Under the pieces are notes generated by a model. That model was not told the origin of the DNA and ran no database searches. It was given only the letters and a program-made list of their open reading frames with translations. Positions 11,601 to 19,763 of a stretch of DNA of 64,000 bases are shown here, one piece after another. Origin of the DNA: Pomacea canaliculata (Eukaryota; Mollusca; Gastropoda; Architaenioglossa; Ampullariidae). The stretch spans positions 37,812,751-37,876,750 of the forward strand of contig NC_037590.1 in assembly GCF_003073045.1 (NCBI RefSeq), written 5' to 3'. How positions within the stretch are numbered: position 1 is the stretch's first letter; each line of letters begins with the position of its first letter. The translations under genes were made by a program, and so were the position numbers.

Positions 11601-14600
11601 ATTTACCTGAATCGCATGAGCTAAAATTTCTAACTAGAGACAGCTTTCAATACAACTGAGCCCAGGGTGTCTGGTAACGACTAATTCTTGGTTAAAACGT
11701 ACTCACTGCTTTTCAGTCTCTTGTTTTCAGTGATATAGAAGTTAATTTGACAGCAACATAACGAATTTAATTACTAAGAACTTTTTTGAAGGAATTATAG
11801 AAACAAGTGCCAAAGAAAGAAGCTAACACTAAGCAAACACGATAAATACAAACAAATAATACAAAATACAGCATAAATATACTATCTTCTTTAAAAGAAC
11901 TGAATCTTGTAGTGGATTTTTTTCTGGTCATTATTTGCCTGAATCAAATGGCAATACTCACTGGGGGTGTCAGGGGGAGTCAATCTGAAGCTGCCTCTAA
12001 TATCATCCTCCAGTGTAGTCACGGTGGCACCGAACTCCCCAGAGTCCGGATCTGTTGCTGAAAACGTTGTGACTTCTGTTGCTTAGTGAATGTGTTCAGT
12101 TATGTTCACACTGCTCGGCGTGCTGTCCAGGAAAACTGGCGAGTTGTCGTTCACATCTTCCACAAAGACCGTCACAGTCGTCGAATTAAAAAATTTTTCG
12201 GCTGTTTTGGTTTCCTGTGCAATGAGCTGATTAAAAAGGAATAAAGATAAATTGTATGTTTACCATTTCTAAAATATCCTTTGCGGTCAGTAAATGGTGA
12301 TCACAGTTATTAAAGCACTGCACAAAACATAGCAATATGTACCCTTTAAACCTCATTATTATATATATATTATTATATATTATTAATTAATAGGAGAAAG
12401 GACAGCCAGACACAGGCAGGGAAGCAGGAACCCTGACTAACCCACCTGAAAAGTGATACTTTTCACTTTCTCGTAATCCAGTACAGATGAGTTTTGAACT
12501 CGAATGGTGACAGTGGTGGTGCCCTGTATGGTGGTGTCCACTTTAGGCAGCGTGTCGAACACCGTGTATGTCTCTCCGTCCTTCTCAAGTCTCAGGGAAA
12601 ACTGACTGTTCACACTCTGAAGTTGGACATTGGAAGATGGTTGTAACAACAGTGAACATAGAATGCAACGGCGTTTATCTGACATTTATTCTTTAATATT
12701 TTTTTGACTTTATAATTATTAACTATCCGGAAATAAAGAAAAAAACATTCACTGAGAGAATTCAACGCACACTTTGAAAAAGAAATACATTAAAACTAGA
12801 CTATACGATGGCTCTTTTGAAGATGTAAGGCCAAAGAAACAAAAACACGAATAGAAACAGTAGGCAATTAGAAAACCTTTGTTGTTGTTCTCGAAGAAGT
12901 GCCATAGTCTTTTTCTTTTTTTTTTTTTTTTTTTTAAATCAGTAAAAAATCTTTTTCCCCTTATCAATTGCTTTCACACAACATAAAAGCATAACCATAG
13001 CTCCAATAAGATTCAGTTCATTGCTTAACTATGTTATAACTATTGTCTATGAATGTTTGCCAAGCATTTTAGTAAAGTGTAAGATACAGATGAAAAATAT
13101 CTTACAAAGAGATAAAAATAAACCACGGTTAATGATTATTTTAATTTCTTGATTTTGCTCAAGATATTTTAGTCATCAATTTAACATACCCCTAACGGTG
13201 GTTTAATATATTCCTCTTTTAAAAAACATTAAACAATGAACAGAGCTGTTAAAGTAAAGCTTTGACGAAACAGGGTACACAGCAACAACTCCCTGAAGTG
13301 TGCTTGAATTTAATTGGGATCTCAATGAGTGGTCAGTAAAAGTTCAGCTGAAGTGAAACAAAGATAGGTTTGGGTGTGCTTGAGTGTTGAGTTAGTGTTT
13401 AGTGCTGAATACTGTAAGAGTACCGGTAGTATTGTGCACGTCTGAGTGTTCTGTAACTTACATATACAGTTCTGAAACATAATATATATATGAATTTCTC
13501 TCGTGTATAAAACTTTCTTGACAGATGGGCGTATGATAAATATGAACGAAAATATCAAAATACATAGTCATACTAAGCTGCACTTTAGAGTGTCAGTGTG
13601 TGTGTGTGTGCTCTCGCGTCTGTGTCTTAATATGTGTATCTGATTCTCAATAAAACACACACAGACAGACAGGAAAAATAGAAATCGACGGAAAATACTA
13701 GGGAGGGATATCAAGTCTACACAAACAAGTCTGACAAATCATGAGCAAAATAACAGGTAAAAGCGCAAAACTTTAAAGTACATTTGTATCATTCCTAGCC
13801 CGCTACCATGAAAACAATATGTAGGCCTTACTAATAATGTAATTTGTACTGCCTGCCATATAAACTCTTACTAAAATTGACCTTCAGAATTTTCAAAGCA
13901 TTAGTATATTGAGTAAATTCAGATTTTTCAGTACAAACCTCGATTATTTTTACATGTCACTCTAATAACTGTTTGTTGTTGAATCACTTTTTTTTTCCCA
14001 AGTTTTCATCCAAAATTACTGTTACACAGATCAACAAACACTAATTACTAGAAAAAACAATCAACAGACCCACCGCACCTCATGCACTAGCATTTTCAAA
14101 GTAAAGAATCATGCGACTTATAAACCATAACATTCATCAAAATGCTTCTGACACTGGAAGCGAACAACTAGGTGGGTAGCTCCCAACACCTGTTACCTTA
14201 CCAAAGAGTTGCAACAGTTTATACCTGTCCTATCACGAAAGGAGATCCTCCTGGCTGCGCCAAAAACATAAGTATCAAAATTTCATCTTATTTTTTGTAC
14301 CAGCATTTAAATAATATTTTGAGTTCAAGTATTAATAATTTTAATTATTATTCATGAATTATTTCCTGCTTTCACTGGCACCTACCTGGTCTCTGTCTGT
14401 AACTTCAATGAAGTCTGTGTCATTAAGAACAAGAGGAACTCCAGTAGGAGTATTCTCCTGAACGGTTAAGGTGTAGCTGCTTCGGTTAAACAAGGGCGGA
14501 TTATCGTTGACGTCAAGAACGGTAACCGACACTGTGGCGTTTGCAGTTATGTTCCCCAGTTGGACGACACCGATGTATTCAGCTCCGAGGCCTGTCGCGG

Positions 14601-17600
14601 GGAGAAACAAATGTGAAAAAGTCACAGATATATTAATAAATTGTACTATTCATGCAATATTCAGTTGTTTCTTGTTGAAGCGGATGTACCGGTGTCTGGA
14701 CTTTATCTTAATAAACGGCATGAAAAGGGGGTAAAATACAGTCACTTATAATTGTTGAAATTTTGAGACGATTGTATTCTTTGTTTTTTTTTTCTTTGAC
14801 TATTTCTTCTTTTTATGTCCCCTGTTTTTTGCCGTTATTTTATGGTTATATAATACTCATTCTTTGTATAAGCCAAATTAATTTCACAGTACTAAAACTG
14901 CATAATGCAATGCTGTTTTTAAAGTGATATCAAAAGTTGCAAAGTTTTCAATTAAAAGGTCTTACCATCACTTGTAGATTAAAATTTCTGCCATTAGGGT
15001 CGTCTGCATTAAGCGCAGAGGCTACATAGATGCTTCCGTCAGCTTCGTTGATCGTAAAGTGATATGCTCCCTCTGTTCACAAATATGTCTAACAGTAGTT
15101 TAATCAGTTTAAAACTAATTGATTATTAACTTCTTCAATAAGATTATATAATGTTTTGTAATATTTTTACGATCTTTCAAAAAATTGTTTAGAGTAACTT
15201 ACCGCTGAATATTGTGTAGCTGATCTTATTAGGAACACCTCTGTCTCCATCTATCGCATTGACTCCAAAGATGGATGTTCCCTGAAACAGAAGGAAGTTA
15301 AATTGCATTTCTGTAGACAACACTCACACTGCTCTTAGACATCGACTATTGATAAAAATCATACACTCCTACAAAGCTGACACTTCTCTTGACACCCAAG
15401 AGTGTCATTGTCACATCACATCCAGAAGCTTGCAGTTCCAAGTAGAATGTTGTTCTCATGGCATAAACACATGAAGCTCTTCTAACACTCAAGTGTGTGA
15501 CTTTCTCCGGAAATTAAAGCACAACGTACTCTGGACATACAAGAATGAAGTTCTTGAAACAGATTACAAAAAGTGACGTTTGTGTCACAAACTGTGACGT
15601 TCTCCGTACACAAAATTATGTTGTGCTCGTGACATGGGCTTTAGCTTCTCATGAAACAAAGTGTGACGTACTTGTCATACATCAGTATGTTCTTCTTGTG
15701 ACAAAAAGTGTTTTCACGATATGCTAGTCTTGCCTTCTCGTGACATACTCACATTCGTGACGTTCTCGTAGATGGAGACGTAGTATGGCAGTTTCAGGAA
15801 GGAGGGTGGCGTGTCCTGCACGTCACGCACGGAAACTGTAAAGATGGCGGGGATTCCCTCACACACCACGTTGGGCTCAGTGAAATTGTTGCACTTGCAG
15901 CCTGGACCAGGGCAGGGCGGAACTCCTTTGTCCTAATAAATTGATGACGTATCCACATTAGTGGGGAAGACATTGCCAGTCAATATGTATATGTCAAAAT
16001 GAAAACTCTTAAAAGAAATAAGTAGTGGGAATGGAGATGCAGAGCTGGTGGGTGAGGCATAGGATTAGAAGGAGGGGCAGCATGGACGAAGACTCCCTGT
16101 CGCCGTAGTCATAAAGCGTGTTGACACGTTGCCCCGAGGACAAAGTACGGAAAGAAGGGCAAGTGTTTTATCTCCGAATTTGAGAAAAGGTGATCTTACC
16201 CCGCCATTCCTGATTTATGTTAGTTTATCCTAAGACCGATTTATCACTGCCTCATGGCTACAACCTCAGGGAGAAAACTACATTATCTGAATACCTCTTT
16301 ATAATTACAAAGACAAGACCGTAAGGTCATAGTTCAAGTATCTTGGTCTTGAGATCCCGATAGTCAATGACAACAATTTAGTCATTTAAATCAGTAAAAG
16401 TAAATATGTATATGTACTTTACCAACTTCTTGTATACTAATATGCCGGAAGGCCTACAGGGTTGTACTTATCAATGAAAAAGACTTACCACAGAAGTGAC
16501 TGTATACTCGTAGTATGTCTGCTGCTCATAGTCAAGTTCTCTTTCTAAAGTGATGTTACCGAAGTCTGGATTTTTTATTGCAAAGGTGGTGTTGTACACA
16601 TGGTCGGCCCCTAAAAGCAGAAAAAGTACACACCGTCACTCACCGATGTCCCAGATTCTAAAATATATTCGTAGAATTCAAAACTGAATCGATCAAACGA
16701 GTTGGGATTGGTAGTTAGTCCTGGAGTCAGTAAAGACCCATCACAGCACATTACGAATGACTGGGCCGAGCTCTGCCCGCCAGATATCATTTGTCCAGAC
16801 GAGTGTTAACGGGCCCCTACCCGTTCTAGAGGCATCGTGTTACAAATACAAGCTAGCATAAAATACACCAAACATGCGGCTAAATAGACTGGTCATAGCA
16901 ATGCCAAATATGAATTAATAACCACATTAATTATAAATGGAGTAAATATAGGGATAATAAAAATATAGGTTATAGTCGTGACAATGAGTGTTTGCTTGAT
17001 TTTACTTATGTACATTGGCAGCTTGCCTTTAAAACGTTATATATATATTTATAAAGATATATAGAGAAAGAATACTCTTGTAGTATACCCCTCAAACAAG
17101 AAAAAATGTAACTCACCTGACCCTTCGCCTGAAACGTGAAAAATAAAGTTGCATCATTTATAGACTCTAATTATTATCTTATTAAAGACTTATTTTATAG
17201 TACATGTATTTACTATTCTGTATTTCTTTTCTTTGCTTTCTTTTTCATTTTTTTCCCCTTTGCACCCTTGTTTAATGGAAGATCAGAAATTTTTCTGTTG
17301 TTATTTTCTATTTAAGTTATGTGACTACAGTATCGTAATGTTTTACCATTTTATCTAAATAAATTATATCTAATGCAACAATAATACTGTCTAGTGCTAA
17401 GGGCAAGGCTATATAAAAGACAATGACAATGGTCTTAAGCAACATCGCACCACTCGGAAAAAGGTTTCACGTTCGTGCAGGGCTATTATACAATTGTATG
17501 TTGCTGACAGAAGTGGTTGCCTTCACCTCAGAGGTTGGACACCTTTACATAAATATCACATCTTTCAGAAATACAGTAAAAGGATGACACCATGAGGTCG

Positions 17601-19763
17601 AGTTCTCTTTGAGACAAGGTGCTATGTATCATAGAAATTATCCTCACTGTCATGAAATACTGAGGCATATTAGATACTCCATCATCGGGATCGTGAGCAG
17701 TCACCCAGAACACAGACTGGTTCAACTGCTTTACCTACAAAAGAATATATATATATATATAAATATATAAGCAAATAACAGTGTAGTATTTAACTTACTA
17801 CATTTTTTCTCTTTGAGCAGAGGTAAGGAATCAGCCTTTGTATGGATGCATAGTCTTTGTAGGTATGCATGAATGAATATATACATGCAGGTATGGATGT
17901 GTCTGCATGTATGTACGAATACATGCGTGTATGCTGTGGCTATATATCTATAAATTTATGTATATATGAGCGTAAAAAGGTTTTAAAGCAAAAACTGTTT
18001 GGTAACTTACTCCTTCTTCAATCTCCAGTCTGTAAGGAAGATTCATGAAGTATGGAGGATTGTCGTTTACATCCCGGATGGCAAGCGACACACGACCAGA
18101 AACCTGCAGTAAAGAAGTTAAAGAGAATCAGGGTGTGAGGATACAATAACAACACTAACTACTATAACTACATTCACATTTTTACAAGGTTCTTTTCTCG
18201 AGATAGTAAGCTGTGATGTGTATATACCGTGATGTCGCCGTCCTTGACTTCAAACTGTAGCACACGCGTGGATGGTTCCTGCACAAAAATAAATGGCAAA
18301 ATATTTAAGGTACTGGTCGGTAAAATATCAGAGACTTTGGGAAATTCAAGAAATTGTCTGAGAATCAAAACACCTGGAAGATCCCTTTCCAAATAAATTA
18401 GTTCATCAACTGTTAACGGCTTTTCTAAAAAAAAAAAATAAATAAATAAAAATGCACAGTCCCTTGTAAGTATTGACTATCAGTGCGTTCTCTGCCAAGC
18501 TGCCTGTATTTATCTTTATGTATAAATGTATCTGCAACCTTTTTCTCATGCCTTTTATTCTTTTATCTTACGCTCGGTTTCTAAATTTCTCATTTCCAAG
18601 TTCTTATCATTTAACACTTGTTCTGTTAAATTAAAACGAGTGCATTTTCTTTCTGCAAGAGCTCCAAGAGTTCACAATTATTAAAGCATAAATCAAACAT
18701 TTAAAAAGTATTACCTTTTCGTTAAGCCTCATTGAGTAAAAAAAAAATAACAAAGCTGCCCCCCCAAAAAACCACCTTAGAAATAGATTCTTTTGGGTAC
18801 AGAAAGACGAGATAAAGAATATTCTGATTTTTATTATATTTTGGGTTTTTTTTAAACTTTGCTCTTAACTCACATTATCTCTGTCTAGCCTCGCTGCAAG
18901 TTTCACATCGACGGTCCACAGAGGTTGTCCTGTAGTTTTAGTTTCCAAGGTAACCAATTTCCTTGTCTCTTCGGTCGCGGTGTTAAACGTCAGTACAGAA
19001 CTGTCAGTGTCCCTAGCAGAGATCGTGAATAGGTAGGCCCCTGAAAGAAAATGCAACCATAATTACTGTATCGTAAGCTCTAAGCAAAATAAATATTGTA
19101 CAACATTTCAACTTCATGGCAGGACTTCTCTGTTACAATAGTTGCTAGCTGAACTACAACTAGTTGGCTGCTTTATTTCGAATTAGTAAGATGATAAGTA
19201 GGCCTAATCTCGCTAGCAATGCTGTTTCTTCTGCGATATTAATGAAAACTTTCATGACAACAGAATAAATACAGTGGTGAGAAATAAAAGACATTATACA
19301 TGCTGACAGCAAACGATCTGTTCCGAAGAAAAGTGCAGACAATAATTTTAAAATGTTGACTTTACAGTAGACTTCAATTTGAGAACAAGTTCCATTGTCT
19401 TACTCAGTTTATCTTTGACAGAATGCTTATGAAAGTATAAGTAAGATCAGAAATTCTTTAGACTTTTAGTTTTATTTTTATTTTATTATTATTATTATTT
19501 TTCCTCTTATTCAGTGCTGAAGGTAACTGTATCTACCGTCGTTAAAGGGAGAAAACTGAGACAGAATGAAAAACCGAGTGGAAAAAATGTATTTACTAAA
19601 GAAAAAGGCAAGAAAGGGAAGAGATGGGGGTTTAGATATTACGGTTTGTATATTATATGAGCTCAGCGACAATACCTACCTATAGCTGCATCCTCGAACT
19701 GGTAGACGTAACCAGAGTTTGGTCCGAAGCTTACTTGAGGTGGGTTGTTGCCCTTTACAAACC
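2357..19763 (-). CDS. CDH23: Gene A: CDH23-like cadherin, spliced, 27 firm exons
   Basis: Type I membrane cadherin of the cadherin-23 family, by family knowledge a calcium-dependent adhesion or link protein at specialised cell surfaces. Exons (minus, 5' to 3'): 19763-19680, 19040-18874, 18278-18228, 18103-18011, 17734-17648, 17128-17117, 16610-16489, 15932-15753, 15281-15203, 15072-14966, 14591-14386, 12616-12446, 12226-11962, 11539-11076, 9163-8971, 8666-8444, 7723-7420, 6740-6507, 6091-6003, 5541-5455, 5269-5201, 4599-4536, 4370-4243, 4083-4043, 3785-3725, 3353-3300, 2687-2357. About 1,320 residues: roughly nine EC repeats with DxNDN linkers, MAD, one transmembrane helix, tail. Junctions are GT-AG and phases agree except where single-base slips are suspected. 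Five or so ECs present in gene B are absent. The 5' end is uncertain. Identity is firm; ectodomain completeness is not. Confidence 0.88.
3300..3353 (-). CDS. CDH23: Gene A tail exon carrying an NPLY motif
   Basis: 54-nt exon, entered after GC and left after AG of split codons. It encodes ENPLYGQNFKTIDPDRL. NPLY fits the NPxY consensus for PTB or endocytic adaptors and aligns with NPVY in gene B and with NPVW of vertebrate CDH23. Donor GTTTGT; acceptor CTCCAG. Confidence 0.82.
3725..3785 (-). CDS. CDH23: Gene A tail exon with PGTNK block
   Basis: 61-nt exon encoding TSKQEPEVFVAPGTNKYYA. The PGTNKYY segment matches the MPNTNKYSF block of vertebrate CDH23 and PGTNMHAYE of gene B, so this is one of the best family markers. 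Donor GTAAGT; phase consistent on both sides. Confidence 0.82.
4043..4083 (-). CDS. CDH23: Gene A juxtamembrane basic exon
   Basis: 41-nt exon encoding YRRRLKAATTPAY just inside the membrane (stop-transfer). It matches YRRKLKAQ in gene B and HKRKLKA in vertebrate CDH23. Enters in phase 2, leaves in phase 1; donor GTACGT. Confidence 0.82.
4243..4370 (-). CDS. CDH23: Gene A transmembrane exon
   Basis: 128-nt exon, the same length as its gene B counterpart. It encodes a short polar stalk, EENKASEEKDNLQRP, then a hydrophobic helix FIIVAVALGCVVIVLILVLI followed by NTIRR. It is the only convincing transmembrane segment of gene A. Acceptor TTTGCAG, donor GTAGAC. Confidence 0.88.
4536..6091 (-). CDS. 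CDH23: Gene A membrane-adjacent domain (MAD), four exons
   Basis: Exons 6091-6003, 5541-5455, 5269-5201 and 4599-4536 (89, 87, 69 and 64 nt) encode a non-EC domain of about 103 residues between the last EC and the membrane. It starts VYLISNYQRVKVVAGFKPNE and ends FTEFRVIETL. It aligns with the CDH23 membrane-adjacent domain (YILRDDQRVKIVINEIPD, then FRNYNVLDVQ), a ferredoxin-like fold also seen in PCDH15. Exon lengths are nearly identical in gene B (88, 87, 69 and 67). All phases agree. The matches to vertebrate CDH23 are from memory and were not run as an alignment. Confidence 0.85.
6355..6512. repeat. 20-bp minisatellite spanning a 5' splice site of gene A
   Basis: About eight degenerate copies of a 20-bp unit, on the minus strand CTGAGRGTAGGTTACCTGGG. 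The first copy includes the last six coding bases of exon 6740-6507 and its GTAGGT donor; the others lie in the intron. At least one further copy keeps an intact GAGAGTAGGT donor-like core. Confidence 0.8.
6507..6740 (-). CDS. CDH23: Gene A exon: last EC repeat, divergent
   Basis: 234-nt, phase 0-0 exon of 78 codons encoding the body of the last EC (GHVRDNDTGSNTENMFGLV at its start, VIAYDRDKMNDTAQLR at its end). It lacks DxNDN because the MAD follows directly. Its donor AGG/GTAGGT is the first unit of a 20-bp minisatellite that runs into the intron. Confidence 0.82.
7420..7723 (-). CDS. CDH23: Gene A exon: end of EC8 and start of EC9, one apparent frameshift
   Basis: The exon reads RENTHAFYLTTNGSLF in one frame and VKLDREVQDTVQTVVKV in the next, then VNVLDINDNPPVF and the first strand of the next EC (GTAVYNLA). 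Length 304 is one less than the phases demand, so a single base appears missing near 7670. Counterpart of gene B 45842-46167. Confidence 0.8.
8444..8666 (-). CDS. CDH23: Gene A exon: EC7 end and EC8 start
   Basis: 223-nt exon with open frame, encoding ITLKASDNGRPSLFRVIPF, the linker ELMDIDDNNPYF, then LQVDEEKINAPVGSVATADD and ENRIMCYYLYG. Acceptor TTTACAG, donor GTAAGC. Aligns with gene B 46472-46706, which has the same phases. Confidence 0.85.
8971..9163 (-). CDS. CDH23: Gene A exon: mid-EC, apparent frameshifts
   Basis: Encodes NTGLMLMMISATDRDKEKNG, then FTIDRSSGNLT, LDYE and QTNLT across shifting frames. At least two single-base slips are needed; length 193 is one short of the expected phase. 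The start at 9163 uses the second CAG of a tandem acceptor, which keeps phase with exon 11539-11076. It resembles gene B EC12 (47345-47154), not the EC that should follow exon 11539-11076. Confidence 0.72.
9164..11075. other. Intron of gene A with low-quality tract; EC exons seem missing
   Basis: No EC-like exon is visible here on either strand, although the flanking exons encode two halves of different EC repeats. Positions 10577-10722 hold runs of A, T, G and C in an order typical of poor base calling (A14, then GGGGGG, CCCCCC and T12 runs). Weak open frames occur (9314-9652 minus, 10303-10527 plus) but resemble nothing I recognise. Confidence 0.5.
11076..11539 (-). CDS. CDH23: Gene A exon: EC5 second half and most of EC6, one frameshift
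   Basis: Encodes GNLTINKNIDRDAGETSFTL, the linker VIHVLDINDNAPVF, then VPESIEVNTTLMTLTARDKD of the next EC, and, after a slip near 11150, GRFNCTTIMATDGGVEPL. It stops before the second linker of EC6. Donor GTGACG; acceptor AATGCAG. Confidence 0.82.
11962..12226 (-). CDS. CDH23: Gene A exon: EC4-EC5 linker, contains an in-frame stop
   Basis: Encodes LIAQETKTAEKFFNSTTVTV, FVEDVNDNSPVF, VNITEHIH, then TAA (12083-12085) and, in the same frame, ATEVTTFSATDPDSGEFG. Gene B has Val at the position of the stop. A C5 run near the 3' end gives one base too many for the phase. This exon covers gene B exons 53268-53104 and 52799-52735 with no intron between them. Confidence 0.8.
12359..12390. repeat. AT-rich simple repeat
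   Basis: TATA and TATTA runs within an intron of gene A. Confidence 0.75.
12446..12616 (-). CDS. CDH23: Gene A exon: EC4 core
   Basis: 171-nt phase 0-0 exon encoding SVNSQFSLRLEKDGETYTVF, TTTVTIRVQNSSVLDYEKVK and SITFQ. Counterpart of gene B 53746-53585 (162 nt, NSHFSLTLEKSGRPYTDF and NNSAVLDYEQ). Donor GTGGGT. Confidence 0.87.
14386..14591 (-). CDS. CDH23: Gene A exon: EC3 end and EC4 start
   Basis: 206-nt exon encoding LGAEYIGVVQLGNITANATV, SVTVLDVNDNPPLF, SSYTLTVQENTPTG and VTDRDQ. Acceptor GCGACAG, donor GTAGGT. Aligns with gene B 54225-54017. Confidence 0.87.
14966..15072 (-). CDS. CDH23: Gene A exon: EC3 middle
   Basis: 107-nt exon encoding GAYHFTINEADGSIYVASAL and ADDPNGRNFNLQVM. 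Phase at its 3' end is one base short relative to the next exon; a lost G next to the donor (ATG/GTAAGA) would explain this. Confidence 0.78.
15203..15281 (-). CDS. CDH23: Gene A exon: EC3 calcium-site segment
   Basis: 79-nt exon, identical in length and phase to gene B 55111-55033. Encodes GTSIFGVNAIDGDRGVPNKI then SYTIFS. Acceptor TTTCAG, donor GTAAGT. Confidence 0.87.
15370..15775. repeat. 23-bp minisatellite ending inside a gene A exon
   Basis: Degenerate tandem units of about 23 bp with a GTGACGTTCTCGTGAC-like core (plus strand). Seven consecutive 23-nt units can be laid end to end in 15588-15753; earlier units are more diverged. The last unit covers the end of exon 15932-15753 (codons for ENVTN) and its donor. 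Confidence 0.75.
15753..15932 (-). CDS. CDH23: Gene A exon: EC2-EC3 linker with a four-cysteine insertion
   Basis: 180-nt phase 0-0 exon, 57 nt (exactly 19 codons) longer than gene B 55328-55206. The extra residues lie near the start: DKGVPPCPGPGCKCNNF, then NVVCEGIP. After this come VSVRDVQDTPPSF and LPYYVSIYENVTN. The DVQD linker with LPY is shared with vertebrate CDH23 EC2-3. The last codons are also the last unit of the 23-bp intronic minisatellite. Confidence 0.85.
16489..16610 (-). CDS. CDH23: Gene A exon: EC2 second half
   Basis: 122-nt exon encoding ADHVYNTTFAIKNPDFGNIT then LERELDYEQQTYYEYTVTSV. One base is missing relative to the phase of the preceding microexon; the acceptor abuts a G4 run. 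Counterpart of gene B 55678-55559. Confidence 0.8.
17117..17128 (-). CDS. CDH23: Gene A 12-nt microexon in EC2
   Basis: Twelve bases, GCGAAGGGTCAG, between acceptor GTTTCAG and donor GTGAGT, coding AKGQ in phase 0. Gene B has a 12-nt exon at the same place (56100-56111, TEAQ). The previous exon ends ...MPQYFMT, so the microexon keeps the frame. Confidence 0.72.
17648..17734 (-). CDS. CDH23: Gene A exon: EC2 start
   Basis: 87-nt phase 0-0 exon encoding VKQLNQSVFWVTAHDPDDGV then SNMPQYFMT. Acceptor TTTGTAG, donor GTGAGG. Counterpart of gene B 56448-56359. Confidence 0.85.
17745..17769. repeat. (AT)n microsatellite
   Basis: Pure AT run just upstream of a gene A exon acceptor (minus strand). 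Confidence 0.8.
18011..18103 (-). CDS. CDH23: Gene A exon: EC1-EC2 linker
   Basis: 93-nt phase 0-0 exon encoding VSGRVSLAIRDVNDNPPYF and MNLPYRLEIEEG. Donor GTAAGT. Counterpart of gene B 56980-56891. Confidence 0.87.
18228..18278 (-). CDS. CDH23: Gene A 51-nt exon of EC1
   Basis: Encodes EPSTRVLQFEVKDGDIT, phase 0-0, the same length as gene B 57256-57206 (EPNDRNLYFTISDGSSE). Donor GTATAT, acceptor TGTGCAG. Confidence 0.84.
18874..19040 (-). CDS. CDH23: Gene A exon: EC1 core
   Basis: 167-nt exon encoding GAYLFTISARDTDSSVLTFN through LWTVDVKLAARLDRDN. Carries the XDXDS calcium motif and the LDRD motif of EC1. Acceptor TTTCAG, donor GTGAGT. Counterpart of gene B 57946-57774. Confidence 0.86.
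19680..19763 (-). CDS. CDH23: Gene A exon: N-terminus of EC1
   Basis: 84-nt exon encoding FVKGNNPPQVSFGPNSGYVY then QFEDAAIG. It matches GNSPPRPGLF of gene B at the same position. It must be preceded by a phase-1 exon carrying the signal peptide, which is not certain. Donor GTAGGT. Confidence 0.8.
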
